DNA from: Pseudomonas atagonensis
Lineage (GTDB): Bacteria > Pseudomonadota > Gammaproteobacteria > Pseudomonadales > Pseudomonadaceae
Assembly: GCF_011369485.1 (NCBI RefSeq)
Contig: NZ_VXCA01000027.1
Span: forward strand, 62,001 to 126,000
Direction: 5' to 3'
DNA: 64,000 nt
The translations under genes and the position numbers were made by a program. Below are positions 1 through 8,441 of the stretch, one piece after another. The notes under the pieces were generated by a model. The model was not told the DNA's origin and ran no database searches. It was given only the letters and a program-made list of their open reading frames with translations. Position 1 is the stretch's first letter, and every line of letters begins with the position of its first letter.

Positions 1-493
1 CGGAGTGGGCCACTTTGTCGAACACGGCTTTGGCGACACGTTGTTCGTTGAGCAGATAATCGTGATGTTTGGCGATCAGGTCGCGTTGCTGCAATACCGT
101 GTCTTGCAGACGACGCAAGCGATCCATCGCCTTGATTTTGGCGGCGAGGATCACCTGGTTGTATGGCTTCGCCAGAAAATCGTCGCCGCCAGCCTCCAGA
201 CACCGGGCCAGCGCTTCGCTTTCGGTCAGCGAAGTGAGGAAGATGATCGGCACCAGGGTTTCCCCCGCCAGCGCCTTGATCCGCTGCGCGGCCTGAAAGC
301 CGTCCATCACCGGCATCATCGCATCCATCAGTACCAGATGCGGTTGCTGCTGACGGAACACCTCGACCGCTTCGGCACCGTTGGCGGCGGTCAGGACGTC
401 ATGGCCCTGGCGACGCACAATAGTCGACAGCAATAAGCGGTCGGCGGCGCTGTCCTCGGCAATCAGAATCGTCAGCGGCTCTTGCGCCTGCAT
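1..493 (-). CDS. hsbR: HsbR-like response regulator (3' part missing, cut by window edge)
   Basis: Only the first 164 codons are in the window; the rest lies beyond position 1. The visible part is a CheY-like receiver domain, with the acidic pocket near residues 13-14 (ED), the phospho-acceptor Asp57 (DAMMPVMDG) and the conserved Lys in FLAKPY near residue 110. A helical linker follows. In Pseudomonas the protein beside HsbA is HsbR, whose C-terminal PP2C/kinase-type domain acts on HsbA in the HptB pathway; that domain cannot be seen here, so the full name rests on the neighbour. The ATG lies 5 bases after the hsbA stop, so the two are probably translationally coupled. Expected role: phosphorelay output controlling motility and biofilm formation through the anti-sigma factor FlgM. 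Confidence 0.82.
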   Translation of the reverse strand, partial: MQAQEPLTILIAEDSAADRLLLSTIVRRQGHDVLTAANGAEAVEVFRQQQPHLVLMDAMMPVMDGFQAAQRIKALAGETLVPIIFLTSLTESEALARCLEAGGDDFLAKPYNQVILAAKIKAMDRLRRLQDTVLQQRDLIAKHHDYLLNEQRVAKAVFDKVAHS

Positions 494-498
494 GGCTG

Positions 499-804
499 TC
501 AACTGATGTCGAACAGTTTGTCGAAGTTGGAAATGGCGAGGATCTTGCGCACGTCGGAGCTGCTGTTGACGACCCGCACATCGGAATCGTCGCCGCCGGC
601 GTGATCCCGCAGCAGGAGCAGCATACCCAGCGCAGAGCTGTCGAGATAAGTCGCCTCTTTCAGGTCGACCACGATGGATTCGGGCTTCTTGTTGAGCCGC
701 TCATAGGACTCGCGAAATTCCTGATGACGACCAAAATCGAATCGACCCTTGACCGAGATCGTCAGCTTTTGCCCATCCGGGGAGACTTCTGTAACGACTG
801 ACAT
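499..804 (-). CDS. hsbA: HsbA, STAS-domain anti-sigma factor antagonist
   Basis: This 101-residue protein is a single STAS domain of the SpoIIAA type. The phosphorylatable serine motif is visible as DSSALG at residues 55-60. In Pseudomonas aeruginosa HsbA is phosphorylated and dephosphorylated by HsbR. Depending on its state it binds the anti-sigma factor FlgM or a diguanylate cyclase, linking the HptB phosphorelay to flagellar gene expression and biofilm formation. Here it lies downstream of fliJ and 5 bases upstream of the response regulator gene, the usual arrangement. Length and motif fit the family, so the call is firm; the partner proteins are inferred from the family. Confidence 0.9.
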   Translation of the reverse strand: MSVVTEVSPDGQKLTISVKGRFDFGRHQEFRESYERLNKKPESIVVDLKEATYLDSSALGMLLLLRDHAGGDDSDVRVVNSSSDVRKILAISNFDKLFDIS

Positions 805-930
805 TGACTGGCTTCCTTGTCATTGACGAACGTGTACAAGGTTTAGCACCTGGAAAGGCTTGGGGCAAGGCGCGAAGCAAGATCACATGCAGGTGGGGCG
901 CGGCCGTATAGAGTGAACGACGCTGACACG

Positions 931-1020
931 GTGGGAGGGGGCTTGCTCTTGAAGGCGTCGTGTCAGCCTACATCAGCATCGAATCATCCACCGCATTCGG
1001 GAGCAAGCTCCCTCCCACAG
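931..1020. repeat. REPIN (pair of inverted REP sequences)
   Basis: The left arm GTGGGAGGGGGCTTGCTC and the right arm GGGAGCAAGCTCCCTCCCAC are near-perfect inverted copies separated by about 50 bases. This is the REP/REPIN format common in fluorescent pseudomonads, and the same core recurs at 6941-7026, 47608-47700, 56291-56373 and 58061-58150. It fills the spacer between fliJ and hsbA and could form a long mRNA stem that separates expression of the two. Confidence 0.85.
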
Positions 1021-1036
1021 CGATTGTGGCGCTGTT

Positions 1037-1486
1037 TTAAAAAGACTGATGGCGCGGCAAGCGCTGGGACAACTCGTCCAGCAGCTTCTGCTCACGCTTG
1101 TCTTCGAGGCGTTGCGCCTCTTCACGGTAACGCTGCACCAGTTTGCGCAAGCCTTCGACCCGGGCGAACGCCTGTTGCCAGGCGTCCCGGGCCTTTTCCA
1201 GATTGTTCTGGTGCCAGACCAGGCTCTGGCGCTGCTGGTCGATGGCGGTGTCGAGTTGCGCGAGAAAGCCGTGGTAACCGAGCAGCCACTGGCCAGACAC
1301 GCCGTCGCTGCCGCGCACGACCCACTGCTCCTGATAATCGAGACGAAAGGCATCAAGGTCGGCGAGTTTGCTTTCGGCTACCTTCACCTGCCCCTGGAAA
1401 TAGCCCAGGCGCTGCACGGCGGTTTTCTCGGCCTTCTCGGCCATGTCCACCACCGGTGCCAGACGCGCAGCTCGACTCAGGGCCAT
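1037..1486 (-). CDS. fliJ: Flagellar export protein FliJ
   Basis: The protein has 149 residues, is rich in Glu, Gln, Lys and Ala, and is predicted to be almost wholly alpha-helical coiled coil, as expected for FliJ, the small stalk of the flagellar type III export ATPase. FliJ sits in the pore of the FliI hexamer, contacts FlhA and helps recycle export chaperones. The gene is the last of the fliEFGHIJ operon: it starts 6 bases after the fliI stop. FliJ is poorly conserved in sequence, so the call rests on length, coiled-coil character and position. Confidence 0.92.
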   Translation of the reverse strand: MALSRAARLAPVVDMAEKAEKTAVQRLGYFQGQVKVAESKLADLDAFRLDYQEQWVVRGSDGVSGQWLLGYHGFLAQLDTAIDQQRQSLVWHQNNLEKARDAWQQAFARVEGLRKLVQRYREEAQRLEDKREQKLLDELSQRLPRHQSF

Positions 1487-1492
1487 GGCCGG

Positions 1493-2851
1493 TTAACCGC
1501 CGGGAGCCGGGGCGAAAATCGAGGCCAACTGATTGGCACTGGCGCCCATGTTTATGTTGTCGTTCAAGCCCTGACGCAGGTACATCGACATCGTCGGTTG
1601 CAGATTGATCGCGGTGTCAGTTTCCCGGTCACCACCCGCCACATAGGCGCCGACGCTGATCAAGTCGCGACTCTGCTGATAACGCGACCAGTACTGCTTG
1701 AACATCTGTGCATGGTTGAGGTGTTTGATGCCCACCACCGACGGCATCACCCGGCTGATGGAGGCCTCGATGTCGATGGCCGGATAGTGACCTTCCTCGG
1801 CCAGCCGTCGCGACAACACGATGTGACCGTCGAGCACACCCCGCGCCGAGTCGGCAATCGGATCCTGCTGGTCGTCACCCTCGGACAACACGGTGTAGAA
1901 CGCGGTGATCGACCCCCCGCCCTTCTCGGCGTTACCGGCACGCTCGACCAGTTTCGGCAGTTTGGCGAACACCGACGGCGGATAACCCTTGGTCGCCGGC
2001 GGCTCGCCAATGGCCAGGGCAATTTCCCGCTGAGCCTGGGCGAAACGGGTCAGCGAATCCATGAGCAACAGAACGTTCTTGCCCTTGTCGCGGAAATACT
2101 CGGCAATGCGCGTGCAGTACATCGCTGCGCGCAAACGCATCAGCGGCGCATCGTCCGCTGGCGAGGCAACGACCACTGAACGTTTGAGGCCTTCTTCACC
2201 GAGGATGTGCTCGATGAATTCTTTAACTTCACGACCCCGCTCACCGATCAGGCCGACGACGATAATGTCGGCCTCGGTGAAGCGCGTCATCATCCCCAGC
2301 AGCACGGATTTACCGACACCCGTACCGGCGAACAGACCGAGACGCTGGCCGCGACCGACCGTCAACAAACCGTTGATACAACGGATGCCGACGTCCAGCG
2401 GCACGCTGATCGGATCACGGTTGAGCGGGTTGATCGTCGGGCCATCCATCGGCACCCAGTCTTCGGCCTTCATGCCGCCCTTGCCGTCCAGCGCACGTCC
2501 GGCGCCATCGAGCACGCGACCGAGCATGCTCATGCCCATCGGCAGGCGACCGGTGTCCGCCAGCGGCACCACGCGGGCGCCCGGGGCGATGCCGGCGACA
2601 CTGCCGACCGGCATCAGAAAGACTTTACTGCCGGAGAAACCCATGACCTCGGCTTCGACCTGCGAAGGATGGTAACTGTCGTCGTTGATCACCAGGCAGC
2701 GCGTGCCCATGGCGGCGCGCAGACCTTCGGCTTCCAGCGTGAGGCCGACCATGCGCAGCAGGCGACCTTCGAGAATCGGCGCCCCGGCAATTTCGGTGGC
2801 CTCGGCGTAGGTGCTCAGGCGTTTGGCGAAACTGGTGCGTTCAAGGCGCAT
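1493..2851 (-). CDS. fliI: Flagellum-specific ATPase FliI
   Basis: This 452-residue protein is homologous to the F1 ATPase beta subunit. The Walker A motif AGTGVGKS is at residues 175-182, the Walker B strand is VLLLMDSLTR, and the family signature around GYPPSVFAKLPKL is present. It hydrolyses ATP at the base of the flagellar export gate to help unfold and release substrates and chaperones. The start overlaps the end of fliH by 11 bases, indicating translational coupling. Length and motifs are complete, with no sign of damage. Confidence 0.97.
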   Translation of the reverse strand: MRLERTSFAKRLSTYAEATEIAGAPILEGRLLRMVGLTLEAEGLRAAMGTRCLVINDDSYHPSQVEAEVMGFSGSKVFLMPVGSVAGIAPGARVVPLADTGRLPMGMSMLGRVLDGAGRALDGKGGMKAEDWVPMDGPTINPLNRDPISVPLDVGIRCINGLLTVGRGQRLGLFAGTGVGKSVLLGMMTRFTEADIIVVGLIGERGREVKEFIEHILGEEGLKRSVVVASPADDAPLMRLRAAMYCTRIAEYFRDKGKNVLLLMDSLTRFAQAQREIALAIGEPPATKGYPPSVFAKLPKLVERAGNAEKGGGSITAFYTVLSEGDDQQDPIADSARGVLDGHIVLSRRLAEEGHYPAIDIEASISRVMPSVVGIKHLNHAQMFKQYWSRYQQSRDLISVGAYVAGGDRETDTAINLQPTMSMYLRQGLNDNINMGASANQLASIFAPAPGG

Positions 2852-3647
2852 CGGGATTGTCCGCGAGCGACTCGTCAGCGGCGACGGCCGGTTTGGCGTC
2901 TTCGGGGATTTCCAGGCTCAGGTCCGCTGCCGCCGGATGCAGGGCCTGTTCGTGCAACTGATCGAACAGTTTGGCCATGACCTGACTGACACGCGACTCG
3001 ATACTGGCGTCGATGCGGCTGTGCTCGGTTTCAACCCGGCAACCGCCCGGCAACAGCGAGTCGTCTTCGACGATGCGCCAGGTTTCCTCATGACGTTCGC
3101 GCAGGGCTTTGACCTGAGCGAAATCCTGCGGATTGACGTACAGTCGCACGTTCTCCACGCCCAGCGGCAACAGCTTGAGGGCGTCGCGCATGACGTGTTC
3201 GATCTGCGTCGAATCGATGGCCAGCTCGCGCTTGATCACTTGCCTGGTGATGTGCTGAACGAGGTCGACCAGCGACTTTTCAATCTGCGTGTCTTGTTCG
3301 GCAATCGGTTCGAACAGGTGGGCCATCAATTGCTCGAGGCTGGCGATTTTCGCCGCCAGCGCCACTTCGGCTTCCTGACGCACCTTCAGCGTGGTGCTAT
3401 GAAAACCTTCTTTTTCGCCGATGGCGAAACCCTCGTTGTAGGCCTCCTGACGGATGCTTTCGAGTTCTTCGAGGGTCAGTGGCTGGACTTCTTCCAGCGG
3501 CACTTCTTCCATTTCCGGCGGTTCGGGTTCCGGTTCCGGCTCGGGTTCAGGGGCCGGCGGATCGAAGCTGGGCATCGCCCAGGATTCGAAACCACGGACA
3601 TCCCGGGCACGGATCAGATCCGTCACATCGTCATCGTGCTTATCCAT
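2841..3647 (-). CDS. fliH: Flagellar assembly protein FliH
   Basis: The protein has 268 residues. Its N-terminal third holds a proline/glutamate repeat (alternating P and E, about residues 50-70), and a long helical segment and the C-terminal FliH/SctL domain follow. FliH is the peripheral stalk-like regulator that binds FliI and the C-ring protein FliN and tethers the ATPase to the export apparatus. It lies 4 bases after fliG and overlaps fliI by 11 bases. The P-E repeat is low complexity and likely varies between strains. Confidence 0.93.
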   Translation of the reverse strand: MDKHDDDVTDLIRARDVRGFESWAMPSFDPPAPEPEPEPEPEPPEMEEVPLEEVQPLTLEELESIRQEAYNEGFAIGEKEGFHSTTLKVRQEAEVALAAKIASLEQLMAHLFEPIAEQDTQIEKSLVDLVQHITRQVIKRELAIDSTQIEHVMRDALKLLPLGVENVRLYVNPQDFAQVKALRERHEETWRIVEDDSLLPGGCRVETEHSRIDASIESRVSQVMAKLFDQLHEQALHPAAADLSLEIPEDAKPAVAADESLADNPDAP

Positions 3648-3651
3648 GGGC

Positions 3652-4671
3652 TTAGATCATTTCCTCGCCGCCCTTGCCACCGAGCACGATTTCGCCGGCT
3701 TCGGCCATGCGACGGGCAATCGTGAGGATTTCTTTCTGCGCGGTTTCCACATCGCTGACGCGCACCGGGCCTTTGGCCTCGAGGTCGTCGCGCAACAGTT
3801 CGGCGGCACGCTTGGACATGTTCTTGAAGATCTTCTCTTTGACGCCTTCGTCCGAGCCCTTGAGGGCCAGCACCAACACGTCGGAGGAGACTTCGCGCAG
3901 CAACGCCTGAATGCCACGGTCGTCGACATCGGCAAGGTTGTTGAACACGAACATGAGGTCTTCGATCTGACCGGACAGGTCTTCGTCGACTTCGCGGATC
4001 GAGTCCATGAGCTGGCCTTCGATCGAACTGTCGAGGAAGTTCATGATGTCCGCCGCACGCTTGATGCCACCCAGGGTGGTGCGCGAGGCATTCGAGTTGC
4101 CGGAGAACTGCTTCTCGAGAATCTGGTTCAATTCTTTCAGCGCCGCTGGCTGTACGGTGTTCAACGACGACACGCGCAGGATGATGTCCAGACGCACTTT
4201 GTGGTCGAAGTTGCCGAGCACTTCACCAGCCTGATCCGGGTCGAGGTACGCGACCACGATGGCCTGAATCTGCGGGTGTTCGTAACGGATCACGTCGGCA
4301 ACCGCGCGTGGCTCCATCCATTTCAGGCTGTCCAGACCGCTGGTGTTGCCACCGAGCAGAATGCGATCGATCAGGCCGTTGGCCTTGTCTTCACCCAGAG
4401 CCTGAGTAAGCATTTTGCGCACGTAGTCGTCGGAACCGACGCCCAGGCTGGTCTGGTCGCCGACGATGTCGACGAACTCACTCATGACCTGTTCGACCTG
4501 CTCACGATGGACGTTGCCCATCTGCGCCATGGCCACGCCAACGCGCTGAACCTCTTTGGGGCCCATGTGACGCAGCACTTGTGCGGCATCGGTCGAACCC
4601 AGGGACAGCAGCAGAATCGCGGCTTTGTCGACCTTGTTCAGTTTGACGGTAGCGGCTCGGTTATCACTCAT
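3652..4671 (-). CDS. fliG: Flagellar motor switch protein FliG
   Basis: This 339-residue protein has the three-domain FliG organisation. The N-terminal part binds the MS ring. The middle domain carries the EHPQ-type motif (EHPQIQAIV), and the C-terminal domain carries the charged residues that contact MotA. FliG forms the torque-generating upper C ring. The ATG overlaps the end of fliF by 8 bases. Full length, no anomaly. Confidence 0.97.
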   Translation of the reverse strand: MSDNRAATVKLNKVDKAAILLLSLGSTDAAQVLRHMGPKEVQRVGVAMAQMGNVHREQVEQVMSEFVDIVGDQTSLGVGSDDYVRKMLTQALGEDKANGLIDRILLGGNTSGLDSLKWMEPRAVADVIRYEHPQIQAIVVAYLDPDQAGEVLGNFDHKVRLDIILRVSSLNTVQPAALKELNQILEKQFSGNSNASRTTLGGIKRAADIMNFLDSSIEGQLMDSIREVDEDLSGQIEDLMFVFNNLADVDDRGIQALLREVSSDVLVLALKGSDEGVKEKIFKNMSKRAAELLRDDLEAKGPVRVSDVETAQKEILTIARRMAEAGEIVLGGKGGEEMI

Positions 4672-6451
4672 CTGCGTTAATCCACTCTTTCACGACCTGA
4701 GCCACGCGACCCGGATCCTCGGCCACCAGACTCTTGATTGCATTCAGCTGCGCGTCATAACCCTCGCTCGGGCTCGGCAACAGAATGCTCTGCGGACCAC
4801 CGAGGCTCACGCGGTCGTTGGCCAGTTCGCCGTCCAGGCCGCCCATGCCACCGAGTTCCACGTCGCTGCCAAGACCGGCCAGCTCCTTGCCTTTGCCGCC
4901 GCCGGTGATGTTGTTGAGCACCGGACGCAGCACACCAAACACCAGCACCAGGATGAACAACACACCCAGCACTTGTTTGACGATGTCCCAAAACCATGGT
5001 TGGGAGTAGAACGGAATATCGGCAATCACTTCACCGCGCTCGGCAGAGAACGGCATGTTGATCACGCTGACGCTGTCGCCACGACTGGCGTCGAAACCGA
5101 CGGCGTCCTGCACCAGACGGGTGAAGCGCGCCAATTCGTCGGCGCTCCACGGCGCGCGAGTGGTTTCACCGTTGGCGGCATTGACCTTGACCTGGTCGTC
5201 GACCACCACCGACACCGACAGACGATTCAGGCGACCCTGCTGCTGCTTGGTGTGGCTGATGGAACGGTCAAGCTCGAAGTTCTTGGTGGATTGTTGACGC
5301 TTGTCTGCCGGATACGGCGCGAGCATCGGCTGCCCGGTGGCCGGGTCCATGATCTGCTGACCGTTGGCGTCAACCAATGGCTGACCTGGCTGCACCATGC
5401 CGGCGGCGGCTTGTGCGCCACCCGTGGTTTGCGGAGCAGAGGCTGGCGACGGCGGCTGATTGCTCAGGGCACCCGGCACACCTTGCGGGCCATTGCTGGC
5501 GGTGCGTTGTTCGTTGACCGACTGCTCGCTGCGCAACGCCGGCTGATCCGGGTTGAACTGCTCGGCAGTCGATTCGACGGCACTGAAGTCGACGTCGGCC
5601 GACACTTCAGCCTTGTAACGGTCGTTGCCCAGTACCGGTTGCAGAATGTTGTGCACGCGCTGCGTAAGCATGCTTTCCATGCGGCGGCTGTAATCGAACT
5701 GCTTGCCGGCCATGGTCATTTCGGAATTTTCCGCCTGATCGGAAAGCAGGTTGCCCTTCTGATCGACGACGGTGATCTGCGATTTGCTCAGCTCGGGAAC
5801 GGAAGTCGCCACCAGGTTGATGATTGCAACCACCTGACCTGGCTCCAGCGAACGACCGCTATACAACTCGACCAGGACCGATGCGCTCGGTTTGCGTTCG
5901 TCACGCACGAACACCGAACTCTTCGGAATTGCCAGGTGCACACGGGCACCCTTGACGTTGTTCAGACTGGAAATGGTGCGCGCCAGCTCACCTTCGAGTC
6001 CGCGACGATAACGGGTCGCTTCCATGAACTGGCTGGTGCCCAGCCCCTGTTCCTTGTCGAGGATTTCAAAACCGATGTTGCCGTCGCTGGGAGTGACACC
6101 AGCGGCCGCGAGCTTGAGTCGCGCACGGGACAGGTCATCGGCCTTGACCAACAAGGCACCGGAGTTGGGTTCGACGGTATAAGGGATATCAGCGGAGGCC
6201 AAGGTGTCCATGACCTGCTTGGCGTCCATGCCGGCAAGGCTGCCGTACAACGGACGGTAATCCGGCTGCTGCGACCACAGCACCACGGCAAAGCCAATCG
6301 CCACGCTCGCAGCCAGGCCGACCAACAGGCCCACCTGACGCAGCATGGTCATCTCGGAGAGGTTTTCCAGGAAGGACAGGCCGAACAGCGGCGGTTTGCC
6401 GTCTATCGGGGTGGCCTTGGCCGGAACGTTATCGGCGACTGCTTCTGCCAT
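4664..6451 (-). CDS. fliF: Flagellar MS-ring protein FliF
   Basis: The protein has 595 residues, with a transmembrane helix near residues 38-58 and a second near the C terminus (about 465-490). The large periplasmic YscJ/FliF ring-building domains lie between them, and the cytoplasmic C-terminal tail binds FliG. A Pro/Gln/Ala-rich loop lies around residues 310-380, as in other pseudomonads. FliF is the first ring assembled and houses the export gate. It lies 15 bases downstream of fliE in the same operon. Confidence 0.97.
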   Translation of the reverse strand: MAEAVADNVPAKATPIDGKPPLFGLSFLENLSEMTMLRQVGLLVGLAASVAIGFAVVLWSQQPDYRPLYGSLAGMDAKQVMDTLASADIPYTVEPNSGALLVKADDLSRARLKLAAAGVTPSDGNIGFEILDKEQGLGTSQFMEATRYRRGLEGELARTISSLNNVKGARVHLAIPKSSVFVRDERKPSASVLVELYSGRSLEPGQVVAIINLVATSVPELSKSQITVVDQKGNLLSDQAENSEMTMAGKQFDYSRRMESMLTQRVHNILQPVLGNDRYKAEVSADVDFSAVESTAEQFNPDQPALRSEQSVNEQRTASNGPQGVPGALSNQPPSPASAPQTTGGAQAAAGMVQPGQPLVDANGQQIMDPATGQPMLAPYPADKRQQSTKNFELDRSISHTKQQQGRLNRLSVSVVVDDQVKVNAANGETTRAPWSADELARFTRLVQDAVGFDASRGDSVSVINMPFSAERGEVIADIPFYSQPWFWDIVKQVLGVLFILVLVFGVLRPVLNNITGGGKGKELAGLGSDVELGGMGGLDGELANDRVSLGGPQSILLPSPSEGYDAQLNAIKSLVAEDPGRVAQVVKEWINADE

Positions 6452-6466
6452 GACTCAATCTCGTCC

Positions 6467-6796
6467 TTAAACCGGCATCTGCATGATGTCTTGATACGCC
6501 TGAACCAGTTTGTTGCGCACCTGGGTCAGAGCCTGGAACGACACGCTGGCTTTCTGTGAGGAAATCATCACGTCCGTCAGATCTACGCCGCTTTTGCCTA
6601 CTTCAAATGCATTGGCCAACTGAGTCGACGCCTGCTGGGTATCGCTGACTTTGTTGATCGCCTGACCGAGCATGTCGGAAAAGCTGCTGCCCGCCAGTTC
6701 AGGGACAGCGGCAGTCGATTTCGGCGCAGACATGGCATCCATTTGCATGGCCTTCATGTCCATCATCAACCGATTAAATTCAATACCTTGGCTCAT
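6467..6796 (-). CDS. fliE: Flagellar hook-basal body protein FliE
   Basis: This 109-residue helical protein matches FliE in length and in its C-terminal block (VSFQALTQVRNKLVQAYQDI). FliE joins the MS ring to the proximal rod and is an early export substrate. It is the first gene of the fliEFGHIJ operon; a good sigma54-type promoter lies about 60-80 bases upstream of its start. Confidence 0.95.
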   Translation of the reverse strand: MSQGIEFNRLMMDMKAMQMDAMSAPKSTAAVPELAGSSFSDMLGQAINKVSDTQQASTQLANAFEVGKSGVDLTDVMISSQKASVSFQALTQVRNKLVQAYQDIMQMPV

Positions 6797-6857
6797 GGTC
6801 TACTCTCTTGGGCGGCCCGCAATTTTTTGACACTCACTCGGCGGGTACACAGGTGTT

Positions 6858-6873
6858 AGCAACAAGGGTGCCA
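6858..6873 (-). promoter_or_regulatory. Sigma54 (RpoN) promoter of the fliE operon
   Basis: Read on the minus strand the site is TGGCACCCTTGTTGCT. It has the -24 GG and -12 GC dinucleotides 10 bases apart and matches the consensus TGGCACG-N4-TTGC(A/T) at nearly every position. It lies about 60 bases before the fliE start, as expected for a FleQ/RpoN class II flagellar operon. Confidence 0.8.
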
Positions 6874-6940
6874 GCTCGGCGAGTCACGCTTCACAAAAGC
6901 TGACCGGGCTACGCGCGGACTGTTTAATCACCGCAAAACC

Positions 6941-7026
6941 GTGGGAGGGGGCTTGCTCCCGAAGGCGGTCTGTCATTCACGATGTTGTGACTGACAGGGA
7001 CTCTTCGGGAGCAAGCCCCCTCGCAC
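6941..7026. repeat. REPIN between fleR and fliE
   Basis: Inverted arms GTGGGAGGGGGCTTGCTCCC and GGGAGCAAGCCCCCTCGCAC flank a short spacer that itself contains the complementary words CTGTCA and TGACAG. It is the same family as the repeat at 931-1020. It lies just after the fleR stop and could protect or terminate the fleSR transcript. Confidence 0.85.
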
Positions 7027-7044
7027 ATTTGCTTGCGTCAACTT

Positions 7045-8436
7045 TCAAGTGGCGAACAGATAGCCTTCGACGTCCATGCCGGCGTCACGCATTTGCGCCA
7101 GTTTGTAGCGCAAGGTACGCGGGCTGATGCCGAGCTTTTCGGCGGCCTCCTTGCGTCGGCCACGCTCGGTGCGCAGGGTGTCGATGATCATCTGAAACTC
7201 GCGCCGGCGCAGGTCATCGCCCAGTGCACCGGCGGATTCGGCCTCGACTTCGATCTCGCGCACCGGCGACTGCACCGGCGTAACGGCGGGCGTAGCGGCA
7301 AACGTCACCGCGCCCGTCAGGCAGAAATCCTGCGGTTGAATCAAACCGCCCTGCTGCAAGATCAGCGCGCGCTGAATCGCGTTATCCAGTTCACGCACAT
7401 TGCCAGGCCACGGGTAACCGGTCAGACACGCCTGCGCCTCCGGCGACAGTTTCGCTGCGGCATGCTTCATTTTATTGACGTGTTTGGCCAGCAACCGCTC
7501 AGCCAGCGGCAAGATATCGGCAGTGCGCTCGCGAAGTGGACGCCAGGCCAGAGGGAAAACCGACAGACGGTAAAAAAGATCTTCACGGAAACGCCCCGCC
7601 GCCACCTCTGCCGCCAGATCGCGGTTAGTGGTGGCAACCACGCGGATATCCAGGGAGATCGGTTTGCGCGCACCGACGCGCTCGACTTCGCGTTCCTGCA
7701 GAACCCGCAGCAATTTGGCTTGCAGCCCCAAAGGCATTTCGGAAATTTCATCGAGCAGAATCGTGCCGCCGTCAGCCTGCTCGAACTTGCCTGCCTGCGC
7801 CGCGATGGCGCCGGTGAATGACCCCTTTTCGTGACCGAACAATGTCGCTTCGAGCATGTTGTCGGGAATCGCCGCGCAGTTGATCGCGATGAATGGCTGG
7901 CTGGCGCGACGGGATTGCTGGTGAATGTAGCGCGCCAGCACTTCCTTGCCGGTGCCGGACTCTCCGGAAATCAACACGGTGGAATCACTGCGCGCGACTC
8001 GCGCCGCCAGCTCCAGCAATTGCGCGCTGGCCGGCTCGACGGCCACCGGCCCCTCGCCTTCGCTCGTACCGACGCTGCCTAGCGCATGCCGCGCGACCAG
8101 ATCAAGCAAGGCCTTGGGTTCGAACGGTTTGACCAGGTAATCCGCCGCCCCCTGGCGCATCGCATCGACCGCGCGCTCGACCGCACCGTGCGCGGTCATG
8201 AGCAATACCGGCAATTGCGGCTGTCGCCCACGCAGCAGCGCGAGCAATTGATGGCCGTCCATACCGGGCATGTTGACGTCGCTGACCACCAGACTGAACG
8301 CCTCGCGCGCCACCGCCGTCAGCGCTTCTTCAGCACTGCCGACTGCGTGATAGTCGTGCCCGGCCAACAGCAATGTGTCAGCCAGCGCCTCGCGCAACGA
8401 ACGGTCATCCTCGACCAGCAAAACCTTGATGCCCAT
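7045..8436 (-). CDS. fleR: Sigma54-dependent response regulator FleR
   Basis: The protein has 463 residues and NtrC-type architecture. An N-terminal receiver has Asp53 as phospho-acceptor (VSDVNMPGMD) and the conserved Lys in YLVKPF. The AAA+ domain has Walker A GESGTGKE and the sigma54-contact loop GSFTGA. A C-terminal Fis-type helix-turn-helix ends the protein. FleR is phosphorylated by FleS and activates class III flagellar genes (late basal body, hook and junction genes) with RpoN. It starts 5 bases after the fleS stop, so the two form an operon. Confidence 0.95.
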   Translation of the reverse strand: MGIKVLLVEDDRSLREALADTLLLAGHDYHAVGSAEEALTAVAREAFSLVVSDVNMPGMDGHQLLALLRGRQPQLPVLLMTAHGAVERAVDAMRQGAADYLVKPFEPKALLDLVARHALGSVGTSEGEGPVAVEPASAQLLELAARVARSDSTVLISGESGTGKEVLARYIHQQSRRASQPFIAINCAAIPDNMLEATLFGHEKGSFTGAIAAQAGKFEQADGGTILLDEISEMPLGLQAKLLRVLQEREVERVGARKPISLDIRVVATTNRDLAAEVAAGRFREDLFYRLSVFPLAWRPLRERTADILPLAERLLAKHVNKMKHAAAKLSPEAQACLTGYPWPGNVRELDNAIQRALILQQGGLIQPQDFCLTGAVTFAATPAVTPVQSPVREIEVEAESAGALGDDLRRREFQMIIDTLRTERGRRKEAAEKLGISPRTLRYKLAQMRDAGMDVEGYLFAT

Positions 8437-8441
8437 GACGT